From the NCBI GenBank assembly GCA_038215095.1, contig JBBQRG010000045.1, positions 1 through 25,139 on the forward strand: 25,139 bases of DNA, written 5' to 3'. Source of the stretch: DATACN01 sp038215095. GTDB taxonomy: Bacteria; Actinomycetota; Thermoleophilia; Solirubrobacterales; Thermoleophilaceae. This document shows, piece by piece, positions 7,051 through 13,426 of the stretch. The notes under the pieces were generated by a model, which saw only the letters and a program-made list of their open reading frames with translations, was not told the DNA's origin and did no database searches. The number at the start of each line of letters is the position of its first letter. Positions within the stretch are counted from its first letter, which is position 1. The position numbers and the translations under genes are program-made.

Positions 7051-8664
7051 ATGAGAGAGTCTGAGCCAATGGGAGGCGCGCGGCGCAGGAAGCACTGGGG
7101 CTGGGGCTACGAGGACCAGCAGCCACCGCACGAGGAGGTCGAGCGCACCGCCGCAGCCGCGCGCGAGCACCTGGGCTTCGGGCCGGCCGAGGTGGAGCGC
7201 GCGGTGGCGCTTGATGCGGTCGAGCTGGCGCCTCCGCGTCTGCAGGCGCCCGAGTCCCTGGCGGAGCTCTGCTCGAGCGAGCGCTACGAGCGCGCCGCGC
7301 ACGCCTACGGCAGCTCCTACCGTGACGTGGTGCGCGCCTTCCGCGGGCAGTTCGACCACCCGCCCGACGTGGTGGCCCACCCGCGCGACGAGGACGACCT
7401 GCGCCGGCTGCTCGAGTGGTGTGCCGACGCGGGCGCCGCGGCGATCCCCTACGGAGGCGGCACCAGCGTGGTCGGCGGCGTGGAGCCGCTGCTCGACGAC
7501 GGCTATGCCGGCGCGGTCACGATCGACCTGGGCCGCATGGACTCGCTGCTCGAGCTGGACCATGACTCGCTGGCGGCTCGCATCCAGGCCGGCGCCACCG
7601 GACCGGCGCTGGAGGCGGCGCTGCGCGAGCACGGCCTGACCCTGCGCCACTACCCGCAGTCGTTCGAGCTGTCCACGCTGGGCGGCTGGATCGCCACCAG
7701 GGCGGGCGGCCACTTCGCCACGGGTCCGACCCACATAGACGACCTCGTGGAGTCGGTGCGCGCGCTCACGCCGCGCGGCGTCTGGGAGAGCAGGCGCCTG
7801 CCCGCCTCCGGCGCGGGGCCGAGCCCGGACCGCCTGCTGATCGGCTCCGAGGGAATCCTCGGCGTGATCACCGAGGCCTGGGTGCGGGTGCGCGAGCGGC
7901 CTCGCTTCAAGGCTTCCGCGGGCGTTCTCTTCGAGAGCTTCGAGGGCGGGGCGGCGGCCGTGCGCGCCCTGGCTCAGTCGGGCCTCCAGCCGTCGAACTG
8001 CCGCCTGCTCGACCCGGGCGAGGCCGGCCTCACTCGTGCGGCGCCCGACGGCAGGGCGCTGCTCGTGCTGGGCTTCGAGTCGGCCGACCATCCGCTCGAC
8101 GCCTCGATGGACCGCGCGCTCGAGCTGTGCGCCGACCATGGTGGCGAGCCTCGCGAGCCGGCCAAGGTGGGAGAGCGCGGGGAGTCCGAGGGCGCCTGGC
8201 GCGACGCCTTCCTGGCGGCGCCGTACCTGCGCGACACGCTCGTCGCGGGCGGCGTGCTCTCGGAGACCTTCGAGACCGCCATCACCTGGGACCGCTTCGT
8301 CGGCTTCGTGACGGGCGTGCGCGAGCGCGCCGAGGCGGCTCTGCTCGAGGCGTGCGGCGCCGGCAGCGTCACCTGTCGCCTGACTCACGCCTATCCCGAC
8401 GGCGCGGCGCCCTACTTCACGGTGCTGGCGCCGGCCCGGCGCGGCTCAGAGCTGGAGCAGTGGGCCGAGGTCAAGGCCGCGGCCTCGGAGGCGATCATCG
8501 CGGCGGGCGGCACGATCACCCACCACCACGCCGTCGGGCGGGACCACAGGCCCTGGTACGACCGTCAGCGGCCGGAGCCGTTCGCCCAGGCGCTGCGAGC
8601 GGCCAAGACGGCCCTCGACCCCGGCTGGACGCTCAACCCCGGCGTGCTGGTGGGGCCGCGCTGA
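7051..8664 (+). CDS. FAD-binding oxidase, alkyl-DHAP synthase-like
   Basis: 537 residues of the VAO/PCMH FAD-oxidase superfamily, closest in motifs to alkyldihydroxyacetonephosphate synthase (ADPS/AGPS). It has an N-terminal KHWGWGYEDQ stretch, the FAD pyrophosphate loop PYGGGTSVVGG (133-143), YPQSFELSTLGGWIATRAGG and TGPTHIDDLVESV (FAD-domain hallmarks), GSEGILGVITEAWVRV, the ETAITWD segment, a His triplet ITHHHAVGRDH (His 491-493) and a WTLNPGVL C-terminus. In characterised ADPS enzymes the His triplet is needed for replacing the acyl chain of acyl-DHAP by a fatty alcohol, which makes ether lipids. No acyltransferase or reductase partner is nearby, so the substrate is inferred. The start could also be ATG 7069; 7051 has AAGG six bases upstream. 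Confidence 0.85.
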   Translation: MRESEPMGGARRRKHWGWGYEDQQPPHEEVERTAAAAREHLGFGPAEVERAVALDAVELAPPRLQAPESLAELCSSERYERAAHAYGSSYRDVVRAFRGQFDHPPDVVAHPRDEDDLRRLLEWCADAGAAAIPYGGGTSVVGGVEPLLDDGYAGAVTIDLGRMDSLLELDHDSLAARIQAGATGPALEAALREHGLTLRHYPQSFELSTLGGWIATRAGGHFATGPTHIDDLVESVRALTPRGVWESRRLPASGAGPSPDRLLIGSEGILGVITEAWVRVRERPRFKASAGVLFESFEGGAAAVRALAQSGLQPSNCRLLDPGEAGLTRAAPDGRALLVLGFESADHPLDASMDRALELCADHGGEPREPAKVGERGESEGAWRDAFLAAPYLRDTLVAGGVLSETFETAITWDRFVGFVTGVRERAEAALLEACGAGSVTCRLTHAYPDGAAPYFTVLAPARRGSELEQWAEVKAAASEAIIAAGGTITHHHAVGRDHRPWYDRQRPEPFAQALRAAKTALDPGWTLNPGVLVGPR

Positions 8665-8821
8665 GCATCGCGGCGGCCACACGGCGGGGCCTGACGCGGT
8701 AGGTGCCGGCCGCCACCTGGTGGCGCAGCTCCTCGATGCGCTCGCGCGAAGGCGGAGCGCCAGGACGTAGGCGATCGCCGGAAGGGACGAGTCGGAGCTG
8801 CGGGCCAGCGGTCACATGCAT
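8633..8821 (-). CDS. FlgM-like anti-sigma factor microprotein
   Basis: A 62-codon frame from ATG 8821 to TGA 8633. Residues 25-53 (SRERIEELRHQVAAGTYRVR and the following RRVAAAML) match the C-terminal FlgM pattern: a helix, then an (A/N)GxYxV turn, then a helix ending AxAML. In FlgM this region binds and inhibits the flagellar sigma factor FliA (sigma-28). The N-terminal 24 residues are Pro/Gly-rich and probably disordered, as in FlgM. At 62 residues it is shorter than the roughly 90-100 of enteric FlgM. The 3' end overlaps the FAD oxidase by 32 bases, and the start faces that of the MBL hydrolase only a few bases away. No flagellar or sigma-factor gene is in the window, so the target is unknown. 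No Shine-Dalgarno is visible. Confidence 0.6.
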   Translation of the reverse strand: MHVTAGPQLRLVPSGDRLRPGAPPSRERIEELRHQVAAGTYRVRPRRVAAAMLSAAPPARRG

Positions 8822-8830
8822 GGTTTGATC

Positions 8831-9847
8831 ATGGCAGCGATGTCGGCTGCGCGCCACAAGAACCGGGAACTGGCTCGCGCCGACCGCGTGTTGCCGGGCC
8901 TGTGGCGGCTGCGTCTGCCGCTGCCCTGGCCGGGCGTGCCGCACGTGAACGCCTGGGCGATCGCGGCGGGCAGCGGGATCGTGCTGGTGGACACCGGGCT
9001 GTACGAGCCGGGCGGGGTGGGCCAGCTCGAGCGCGCGCTCGACCAGGCCGGGCTCAGCCTCGAGCACGTGCGGCTGCTGGTGTGCACGCACGCCCACTCC
9101 GACCACTACGGCCTCGCCGCGCCGATCGTGGAGGCCAGCGGCGCCGAGCTCTGGATGCACCCGAACCACGCGCACGTGACCAAGGCGGCCGAGGATCCCG
9201 AGCGAACCTTCGAGCGCCGCCTCGAGGTGGCCCGCCAGAGCGGCGTGCCGGCCTCGACGCTGGCCGGCTACGAGGCCTCGCGCCGCGGCGGCGGGATCGG
9301 GGTGGCCGGCGTGGTCCTGCCCGACCGCGAGCTCACCGCCGGAGTCGAGGTGGACACCGACCTCGGCCCCTGGCGCGTGTACGAGACGCCCGGCCACGCG
9401 CCCTCGCACGTCGTGCTGCACCAACCCGAGCGGCGGCTGCTCCTGTCGGGCGATCACATCATCGGCCGCGTCTCGCTCTACTACGACCACGGCCACACGC
9501 CGGACCCCGCCGGGGAGTTCCTTGACAGCCTCGACGTTGTCGAGCCGCTCGACGTGGCGCTGGTGCTGTCCGGCCACGGCCGGCCGGTGCGCGACTTCAA
9601 GGGGCTCGTGGCGGCCAACCGGCGGGCGGTCCTGCAGCGCATCGACGTGGTGCGCCAGGCGATCGCCGAGGGTCCGCGCACACCGTACGAGCTCGTGCCG
9701 CTCCTGTTCGGCGAGGAGGCGCCGCGTCAGGTCATGGTGAGCTGGGGCCTGTCCGAGGTGCTCACCTACCTGCGCTACCTGGAATTGCGCGGCGAGGCGG
9801 CCTCCGTCGAGGGCAAGGACCCCGCGCTTTGGGAGGCTGCGGCCTAG
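8831..9847 (+). CDS. Metallo-beta-lactamase-fold hydrolase with C-terminal winged-helix domain
   Basis: 338 residues from ATG 8831. The metal-binding THAHSDHYG motif (His87, His89, Asp91, His92) is followed by the downstream ligands TPGHAPSH, LLLSGDHIIG and LVLSGHGRP, so the dinuclear zinc site is complete. The roughly 90-residue C-terminal part (RRAVLQRIDVVRQAI to GLSEVLTYLRYLELRGE) resembles the helical/winged-helix extension seen in LACTB2- and RNase-Z-like hydrolases. The substrate is probably a thioester, lactone or similar small molecule and cannot be fixed from sequence. Starts at 8816 and 8840 are also possible: 8816 would overlap the FlgM-like start, and none of the three has a clear ribosome site. 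It is convergent with metF, with 7 bases between the stops. Confidence 0.85.
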   Translation: MAAMSAARHKNRELARADRVLPGLWRLRLPLPWPGVPHVNAWAIAAGSGIVLVDTGLYEPGGVGQLERALDQAGLSLEHVRLLVCTHAHSDHYGLAAPIVEASGAELWMHPNHAHVTKAAEDPERTFERRLEVARQSGVPASTLAGYEASRRGGGIGVAGVVLPDRELTAGVEVDTDLGPWRVYETPGHAPSHVVLHQPERRLLLSGDHIIGRVSLYYDHGHTPDPAGEFLDSLDVVEPLDVALVLSGHGRPVRDFKGLVAANRRAVLQRIDVVRQAIAEGPRTPYELVPLLFGEEAPRQVMVSWGLSEVLTYLRYLELRGEAASVEGKDPALWEAAA

Positions 9848-9854
9848 CCCTGCG

Positions 9855-10751
9855 CTAGACGGCGGCCCGAGCGCGCGTCCACGGATGGGCGGCGCGCAAC
9901 GCGGCCAGGATGGCGCGCGTGGCGGGCGAGCGGTTCAGCGTGTAGAAGTGGATTCCCGGGGCGCCGCGGGCGAGCAGGTCCGAGCACTGCAGCGTGGCAT
10001 AGGCCACGCCCAGCTCGGCCACGGCCTCGCCGTCGTCGGCGCGCTCGTTCAACTCGCGCTCCAGCTCGTCGGGCAGCGTCGCGCCGCACATGCCGGTGAT
10101 CGTCTTGATCTGCTTGTAGTTGGTGATCGGCATGATGCCCGGGATGATCGGCACCGTGATGCCGGCGGTGCGGGCGGCGTCCACGAAGTCGAAGTAGAGC
10201 TCGTTGTCGAGGAAGAGCTGGGTGATCAGGAACGACGCGCCGGCGTCCACCTTCTGCTTGGCGAAGCGCAGGTCGGTGGCCAGGTCGGGCGCCTCGGGGT
10301 GGACCTCCGGGAAGCAGGCGGCGCCCACACAGAAGTCGAAGCGCTCGCGGATCAGCTCGATCAGCTCGGTGGAGTAGTGCAGGCCGCCGGGGTGGGGGGT
10401 CCACTCCTCCTGGCCGCGGGGCGGGTCGCCGCGCAGCGCCAGCACGTTTTCGATCCCCACGGCCGCGAGCTCCTCGAGGATCTCCGCTACGCGCTCCTTC
10501 GACTCTCCGACGCACGAGAGGTGGGCCATCGCCTCGATGCCCAGGTCCTGCTTCAACCACTTGGTGATCTCGACGGTGCGCCCGCGCGTGGAGCCGCCCG
10601 CGCCGTAGGTCACCGACACGTACTCGGGCTGGTCCTCCTTCAGCTCCGCCAGGGTGCCCTCCAGCGTGCGCTGGCCCTCGTCGGTCTTCGGGGGGAAGAA
10701 CTCGAACGAGAACACCGGCCGCCGCTCTTCGAACATCTGCTCGATCCGCAT
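9855..10751 (-). CDS. metF: Methylenetetrahydrofolate reductase
   Basis: 298 residues, the usual length for bacterial MetF. It shows the N-terminal FSFEFFPPK motif with the catalytic Glu, VSVTYGAGGSTR, HLSCVG, NVLALRGDPP, AACFPEVHPEAPD, FLITQLFLDNELYFDFV, PIIPGIMPITN and a C-terminal GAPGIHFYTLNRS. This flavoprotein reduces 5,10-methylene-THF to 5-methyl-THF in the cytosol for methionine synthesis. The ATG at 10751 has essentially no ribosome site. Just upstream lies a 10-bp inverted repeat whose arms contain TTGACA, so transcription probably starts very near the ATG under repressor control. It follows two small unknown genes and moaA on the same strand but is likely transcribed separately. 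Confidence 0.96.
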   Translation of the reverse strand: MRIEQMFEERRPVFSFEFFPPKTDEGQRTLEGTLAELKEDQPEYVSVTYGAGGSTRGRTVEITKWLKQDLGIEAMAHLSCVGESKERVAEILEELAAVGIENVLALRGDPPRGQEEWTPHPGGLHYSTELIELIRERFDFCVGAACFPEVHPEAPDLATDLRFAKQKVDAGASFLITQLFLDNELYFDFVDAARTAGITVPIIPGIMPITNYKQIKTITGMCGATLPDELERELNERADDGEAVAELGVAYATLQCSDLLARGAPGIHFYTLNRSPATRAILAALRAAHPWTRARAAV

Positions 10752-10767
10752 GGCGGATCAGCTTACT

Positions 10768-10793
10768 AACCTTGACAAAGATGTGTCAAGGTT
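10768..10793. promoter_or_regulatory. Perfect 10-bp inverted repeat overlapping a -35 hexamer before metF
   Basis: The arms AACCTTGACA (10768-10777) and TGTCAAGGTT (10784-10793) are separated by six bases. Each arm carries TTGACA, so on the minus strand the distal arm gives a consensus -35 (10789-10784). A weak -10 (TAGTAA, 10768-10763) follows 15 bases later and the metF ATG is at 10751. It is AT-richer than its surroundings and lacks a trailing T run, so it reads as an operator rather than a terminator. It overlaps the last codons of the upstream small gene (stop 10786-10788). Confidence 0.65.
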
Positions 10794-11082
10794 GATCCTC
10801 GGGCGGCAGGATGTCGAGCCCGGTGGCCACCATCTCGCGCCCGCCCAGCCGGTACTGCACGTCCACCGAGTCGTTCTTGCCGTAGGAGCCCCAGAGGCCG
10901 AGGAACATCGCGGTCCAGCGGCCCGCCCCGATGCGCTCCTTCTCGAGCCGCTTCGAGAAGCGCAGCTCGCGGCCGGCGAGCACGTAGTCGGCTCCCTCGC
11001 GCTGGGGCACGCCGTTCACGAACACCCGGTAGGGCGGCTCGGCGCCGCGCGGCAGCGGCACGCGCCAGCGCGAGCCGCTCAC
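10786..11082 (-). CDS. Small protein of unknown function (98 aa)
   Basis: Starts at GTG 11082, overlapping the TGA of the preceding gene in the arrangement GTGA, so translation is probably coupled. The protein has no signal peptide or membrane segment. The stretch VFVNGVPQREGADYVLAGRE followed by LRFSKRL resembles the short beta-strand repeats of tail-fibre and adhesin-like beta sandwiches, in which a 'NGxxxxxGxDY' turn precedes a 'xLxFS' strand. The rest (TAMFLGLWGSYGKNDSVDVQY, then EMVATGLDILPPE) is consistent with an all-beta fold. I do not recognise a family. It is encoded between an equally unknown 128-codon gene and metF. Confidence 0.7.
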   Translation of the reverse strand: MSGSRWRVPLPRGAEPPYRVFVNGVPQREGADYVLAGRELRFSKRLEKERIGAGRWTAMFLGLWGSYGKNDSVDVQYRLGGREMVATGLDILPPEDQP

Positions 11083-11465
11083 GGCCCTTCCCGCAGCGCC
11101 CGGCGCAGCGCGTCGTAGACCGACTCGCCGCGACGCTGCTCGATCAGCTCGCGGCGCAGCCGCCCGGTGTAGCCCTCGCTGGAGCCGTCGCCGCGCACGT
11201 CCACGCCCGCGCGAAGCCGCCTCGGGCCGGCCAGCTCCAGCCGCGCTACCACCTGCTGCACCGGGTCGATGCGGCGGAGCAGCCTGCCGCCCACCGCGAG
11301 CTTCCCGGCCTCGCCCTCCAGCTCGCGTCCGCGGCGCTCCACGGCGTCGATCGCGGCGGGCAGCCCGGCGAAGCGCTCTCGCTCGACCTTCGGGCCCCGC
11401 CTCACCGTGAGCCGGTAGCGGGAAATTATCCGCTGCGCAGCCGGCCGAGCCGGCTGCTTGCCCAA
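11079..11465 (-). CDS. Small basic protein of unknown function (up to 128 aa)
   Basis: The frame opens at a TTG (11465), and the core begins at about residue 15 with SRYRLTVRRGPKVERERF. A middle part follows (AIDAVERRGRELE), and the end ESVYDALRRALREG looks helical. There is no membrane segment and no recognised family. The start is doubtful: the TTG lies only five bases from the moaA stop and upstream of a strong hairpin (11437-11457). No ATG or GTG precedes the conserved-looking core; an in-frame ATT at 11426 sits exactly where the core begins, and a GTG at 11405 would trim it. A GATAAT hexamer (minus strand, 11430-11425) could act as a -10. Its stop overlaps the next gene's GTG. Confidence 0.6.
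   Translation of the reverse strand: MGKQPARPAAQRIISRYRLTVRRGPKVERERFAGLPAAIDAVERRGRELEGEAGKLAVGGRLLRRIDPVQQVVARLELAGPRRLRAGVDVRGDGSSEGYTGRLRRELIEQRRGESVYDALRRALREGP
11437..11457 (-). terminator. GC-rich hairpin just after moaA
   Basis: Perfect 9-bp arms (GCAGCCGGC and GCCGGCTGC) with a 3-base loop, 12 bases beyond the moaA stop. No T run follows on the minus strand. It may be a tract-less terminator of the kind proposed in Actinobacteria, or a structure limiting translation of the next gene. A sequence matching 28 of 33 bases over this region is found at 19991-20023. Confidence 0.4.
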
Positions 11466-11469
11466 CGGC

Positions 11470-12465
11470 TCACCCGCCTATCGCGGACATCGTGCGCGGC
11501 GGCTGGCGGAAGCCCTTCTCGCCCACGTGGTGCTTGAGCTCCTTGCGCCAGACCGCGGCGCGCACGACCGCCTCCAGCTCGTCGTCGCTCGCGCCGCCGC
11601 GCAGCGGCTCGCGCAGGTCGGTCTCGTGCAGCGAGAAGAGGCAGGTCCGCAGCTTGCCCTCCGCCGTCAGCCGCACGCGGTTGCAGTCGGCGCAGAAGGG
11701 CTCGGAGACCGGGTTGATGAAGCCGATCTCGCCCTGGCCGTCGCGGAAATGGAACACGCGCGCGGTGGAGTGCGGCTGGCGGGGCTCCTCCTCGAGCGGG
11801 TAGGTGCGGTCGATGATCTGGCGCAGCTCCTCGCCGGTGAGCACGGAGTCGGGCGTCCAGGCGCCGTCGCCGTCGAGCGGCATGAACTCGATGAAGCGAA
11901 CCTGGAACGCGGTCGAGCGCGCGAACTCGGCGAACGGCACGGCCTCCTCCTCGGTGAAGCCGCGCATGGCCACCGCGTTCACCTTGATCGGGTGGATCTC
12001 GGGGTGCTCGGCCAGCGCCTCCAGGCCGCGCAGCACCTGTGGCAGCGAGTCGCGGCGGGTCATGTGGAAGAAGCGGTCGCGCTGGAGCGAGTCGATCGAC
12101 ACGTTCACGCGGTTGATCCCGGCCGCCACGAGAGCGGCGGCGTCGCGCTCGAGCAGGTAGCCGTTGGTGGTCAGCGACAGGTCCTCGACCCCGTCCACCC
12201 GCGCGAGCATCCCGGCCAGCCGCGGGAACTCCCGGCGCACGAGCGGCTCGCCGCCGGTCAGCCGCACGTCGGTCACGCCCATCGATGCCATCAGGCCGAC
12301 CACGCGCTCGATCTCCTCGAAGGAGAGGATCTCCTTGCGCTCGAGCCAGGGCAGCCCGTCCGCCGGCATGCAGTACTGGCAGCGGAAATTGCAGCGATCG
12401 GTCACCGACACGCGCAGGTCGGAGATTCGCCGGCCGTGCCCGTCGTAAAGCAGCTCCCGGTTCAC
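11470..12465 (-). CDS. moaA: GTP 3',8-cyclase (molybdenum cofactor biosynthesis)
   Basis: 331 residues from GTG 12465, normal for MoaA. The radical-SAM cluster motif is CNFRCQYCMP, followed by TGGEPLVRREFPRL (SAM binding), LTTNGYLL and VNVSIDSLQRDRF. The second [4Fe-4S] site is in EPFCADCNRVRLTAEGKLRTC. The protein ends in Gly-Gly, needed in characterised MoaA for the cyclisation step. It converts GTP to 3',8-cyclo-GTP, the first step of molybdopterin synthesis. The start was chosen because homology begins at NRELLYDGHGRRISDLRVSV; the much longer open frame upstream runs through the divergent VOC gene. No moaC/moaE is in the window, although a MOSC protein is at 17815. Confidence 0.95.
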   Translation of the reverse strand: MNRELLYDGHGRRISDLRVSVTDRCNFRCQYCMPADGLPWLERKEILSFEEIERVVGLMASMGVTDVRLTGGEPLVRREFPRLAGMLARVDGVEDLSLTTNGYLLERDAAALVAAGINRVNVSIDSLQRDRFFHMTRRDSLPQVLRGLEALAEHPEIHPIKVNAVAMRGFTEEEAVPFAEFARSTAFQVRFIEFMPLDGDGAWTPDSVLTGEELRQIIDRTYPLEEEPRQPHSTARVFHFRDGQGEIGFINPVSEPFCADCNRVRLTAEGKLRTCLFSLHETDLREPLRGGASDDELEAVVRAAVWRKELKHHVGEKGFRQPPRTMSAIGG

Positions 12466-12475
12466 GCCTAGAGCG

Positions 12476-12485
12476 TACCCGGGTA
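12476..12485. promoter_or_regulatory. Palindrome TACCCGGGTA in divergent space
   Basis: A perfect 10-bp palindrome in the 59-bp region between the divergent starts of moaA (GTG 12465) and the VOC gene (ATG 12525). It is 10 bp upstream of moaA and is a candidate operator or overlapping promoter element. Palindromes of this length and GC content also occur by chance. Confidence 0.25.
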
Positions 12486-12511
12486 AGAGGGGACTCCAGC
12501 CGGTCCAACCC

Positions 12512-12520
12512 AGGAGGAGA
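12512..12520 (+). promoter_or_regulatory. Strong Shine-Dalgarno fixing the VOC start
   Basis: AGGAGGAGA lies 4 bases before ATG 12525. It is the best ribosome site in the window and fixes this start although the frame is open much further upstream. Confidence 0.85.
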
Positions 12521-12524
12521 ACCC

Positions 12525-13388
12525 ATGCCAGATATCGACGAGTTTCAGCCAGGCCTGCCCTCGTGGTCGGACCTGTCGAGCCCCGACCTTGACGAGTCCG
12601 CGTCGTTCTACGGCGATTTGCTCGGCTGGGAGGCCAGGGACAGCGGTGAGGAGTACGGCGGCTACCGCACCTTCGCGAAGGACGACAAGGCGGTGGCCGG
12701 CCTGGCGCCGACCCAGAGCGACGACCAGCCCCCCTCCTGGAACGTGTACATCGCGACGGCCGACGCCGACGAGACCGCCGAGAAGGTCGAGGAGGCCGGC
12801 GGCGAGGTGGTCGTGAAGCCGATGGACGTCGGGGAGCTTGGCCGGATGGCGTTCTTCGCGGATCCCGGCGGCGCGCAGTTCGGGGTCTGGCAGGCAAAGG
12901 AGCACAAGGGCGCGGAAGTGGTCAGCGAGCCGGGCGCCCCGGCCTGGCACCAGGTGAACACCCGCGATCCCGAGGAGGCCGAGGAGTTCTACAGCGCGGT
13001 GTTCGGCTGGGAGAGTGAGAAGGTGGACACCGGCGGAGCCGACTACTGGGAGTGGCAGATCGACGGCAAGAGCGTGGGCGGCATGTTCCGGATGGGCGAC
13101 GACTTCCCGGACGACCTGCCGCCCCACTGGATCGTGTACTTCGCGGTCGAGGACGCCGACGCCGCCACGGAGAAGGCGAAGGAGGGAGGCGCACAGGTGC
13201 GGGCCGAGCCCTTCGACAACGAGGCTGGCCGCTTCTCGGTGCTCACCGACCCCCATGGAGCCGCGTTCGCGCTGATCAATCAGGGCGGGGGGAGCGTGGC
13301 GGGTGGCGACGCCGACGACGACCAGGACGACAACGACGACAACGACGACAACGACGACAAGGACGACAAGGACGACAAGGACGACTGA
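12525..13388 (+). CDS. VOC (glyoxalase/bleomycin-resistance fold) protein, two domains, acidic repeat tail
   Basis: 287 residues made of two tandem VOC domains (about 8-125 and 138-255). Each begins with a PSWSDL / PAWHQV strand and a 'FYxxxxGWE' motif, and ends with a 'D P x G A x F' strand (FADPGGAQFGVWQ and LTDPHGAAFALINQ). This arrangement is like the CFP30B/Rv0577-type actinobacterial proteins. Metal ligands are not evident at all four classical places, so catalysis is uncertain. After a Gly-rich linker the last 26 or so residues are almost purely Asp, Asn and Lys, encoded by a 9-base tandem repeat. The whole protein is unusually acidic. It is divergent from moaA, and the HD gene follows on the same strand. 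Confidence 0.85.
   Translation: MPDIDEFQPGLPSWSDLSSPDLDESASFYGDLLGWEARDSGEEYGGYRTFAKDDKAVAGLAPTQSDDQPPSWNVYIATADADETAEKVEEAGGEVVVKPMDVGELGRMAFFADPGGAQFGVWQAKEHKGAEVVSEPGAPAWHQVNTRDPEEAEEFYSAVFGWESEKVDTGGADYWEWQIDGKSVGGMFRMGDDFPDDLPPHWIVYFAVEDADAATEKAKEGGAQVRAEPFDNEAGRFSVLTDPHGAAFALINQGGGSVAGGDADDDQDDNDDNDDNDDKDDKDDKDD
13326..13385 (+). repeat. 9-bp tandem repeat encoding Asp-Asp-Asn/Lys units
   Basis: Three units of GACGACAAC, then three of GACGACAAG, then a final GACGAC before the stop. All are in frame with the VOC protein, so unit gain or loss would change tail length by three residues without a frameshift. The two blocks differ by one base per unit, which suggests expansion in two steps. 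Confidence 0.9.
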
Positions 13389-13413
13389 CGCCTTGGCCGA
13401 CCTGGCCGCGCGC

Positions 13414-13419
13414 TAGCTT
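13414..13419 (+). promoter_or_regulatory. Possible -10 element of a leaderless HD-domain gene
   Basis: TAGCTT fits the actinobacterial TANNNT -10 pattern. It ends 7 bases before GTG 13427, so transcription could begin at the start codon itself. There is no Shine-Dalgarno before that GTG. A weak -35 (TTGGCC, 13393-13398) is 15 bases upstream. Confidence 0.4.
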
Positions 13420-13426
13420 GCTTCGG

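Noticed and set aside
10752..10785. SAM riboswitch before metF
   Set aside because: Only about 35 bases separate metF from the upstream gene; the only structure is a 10-bp simple dyad, better read as an operator.
10768..10793. Rho-independent terminator of the small gene before metF
   Set aside because: The stem is AT-rich at its ends, has no following T run, and carries TTGACA arms, so promoter/operator is more likely.
12466..12897. N-terminal extension of moaA by about 144 codons
   Set aside because: The extension runs antisense to the VOC gene and is Arg/Pro-rich; MoaA homology begins at GTG 12465.
13326..13385. CRISPR-like short repeats
   Set aside because: The 9-base units are contiguous, without spacers, and in frame as a protein tail.
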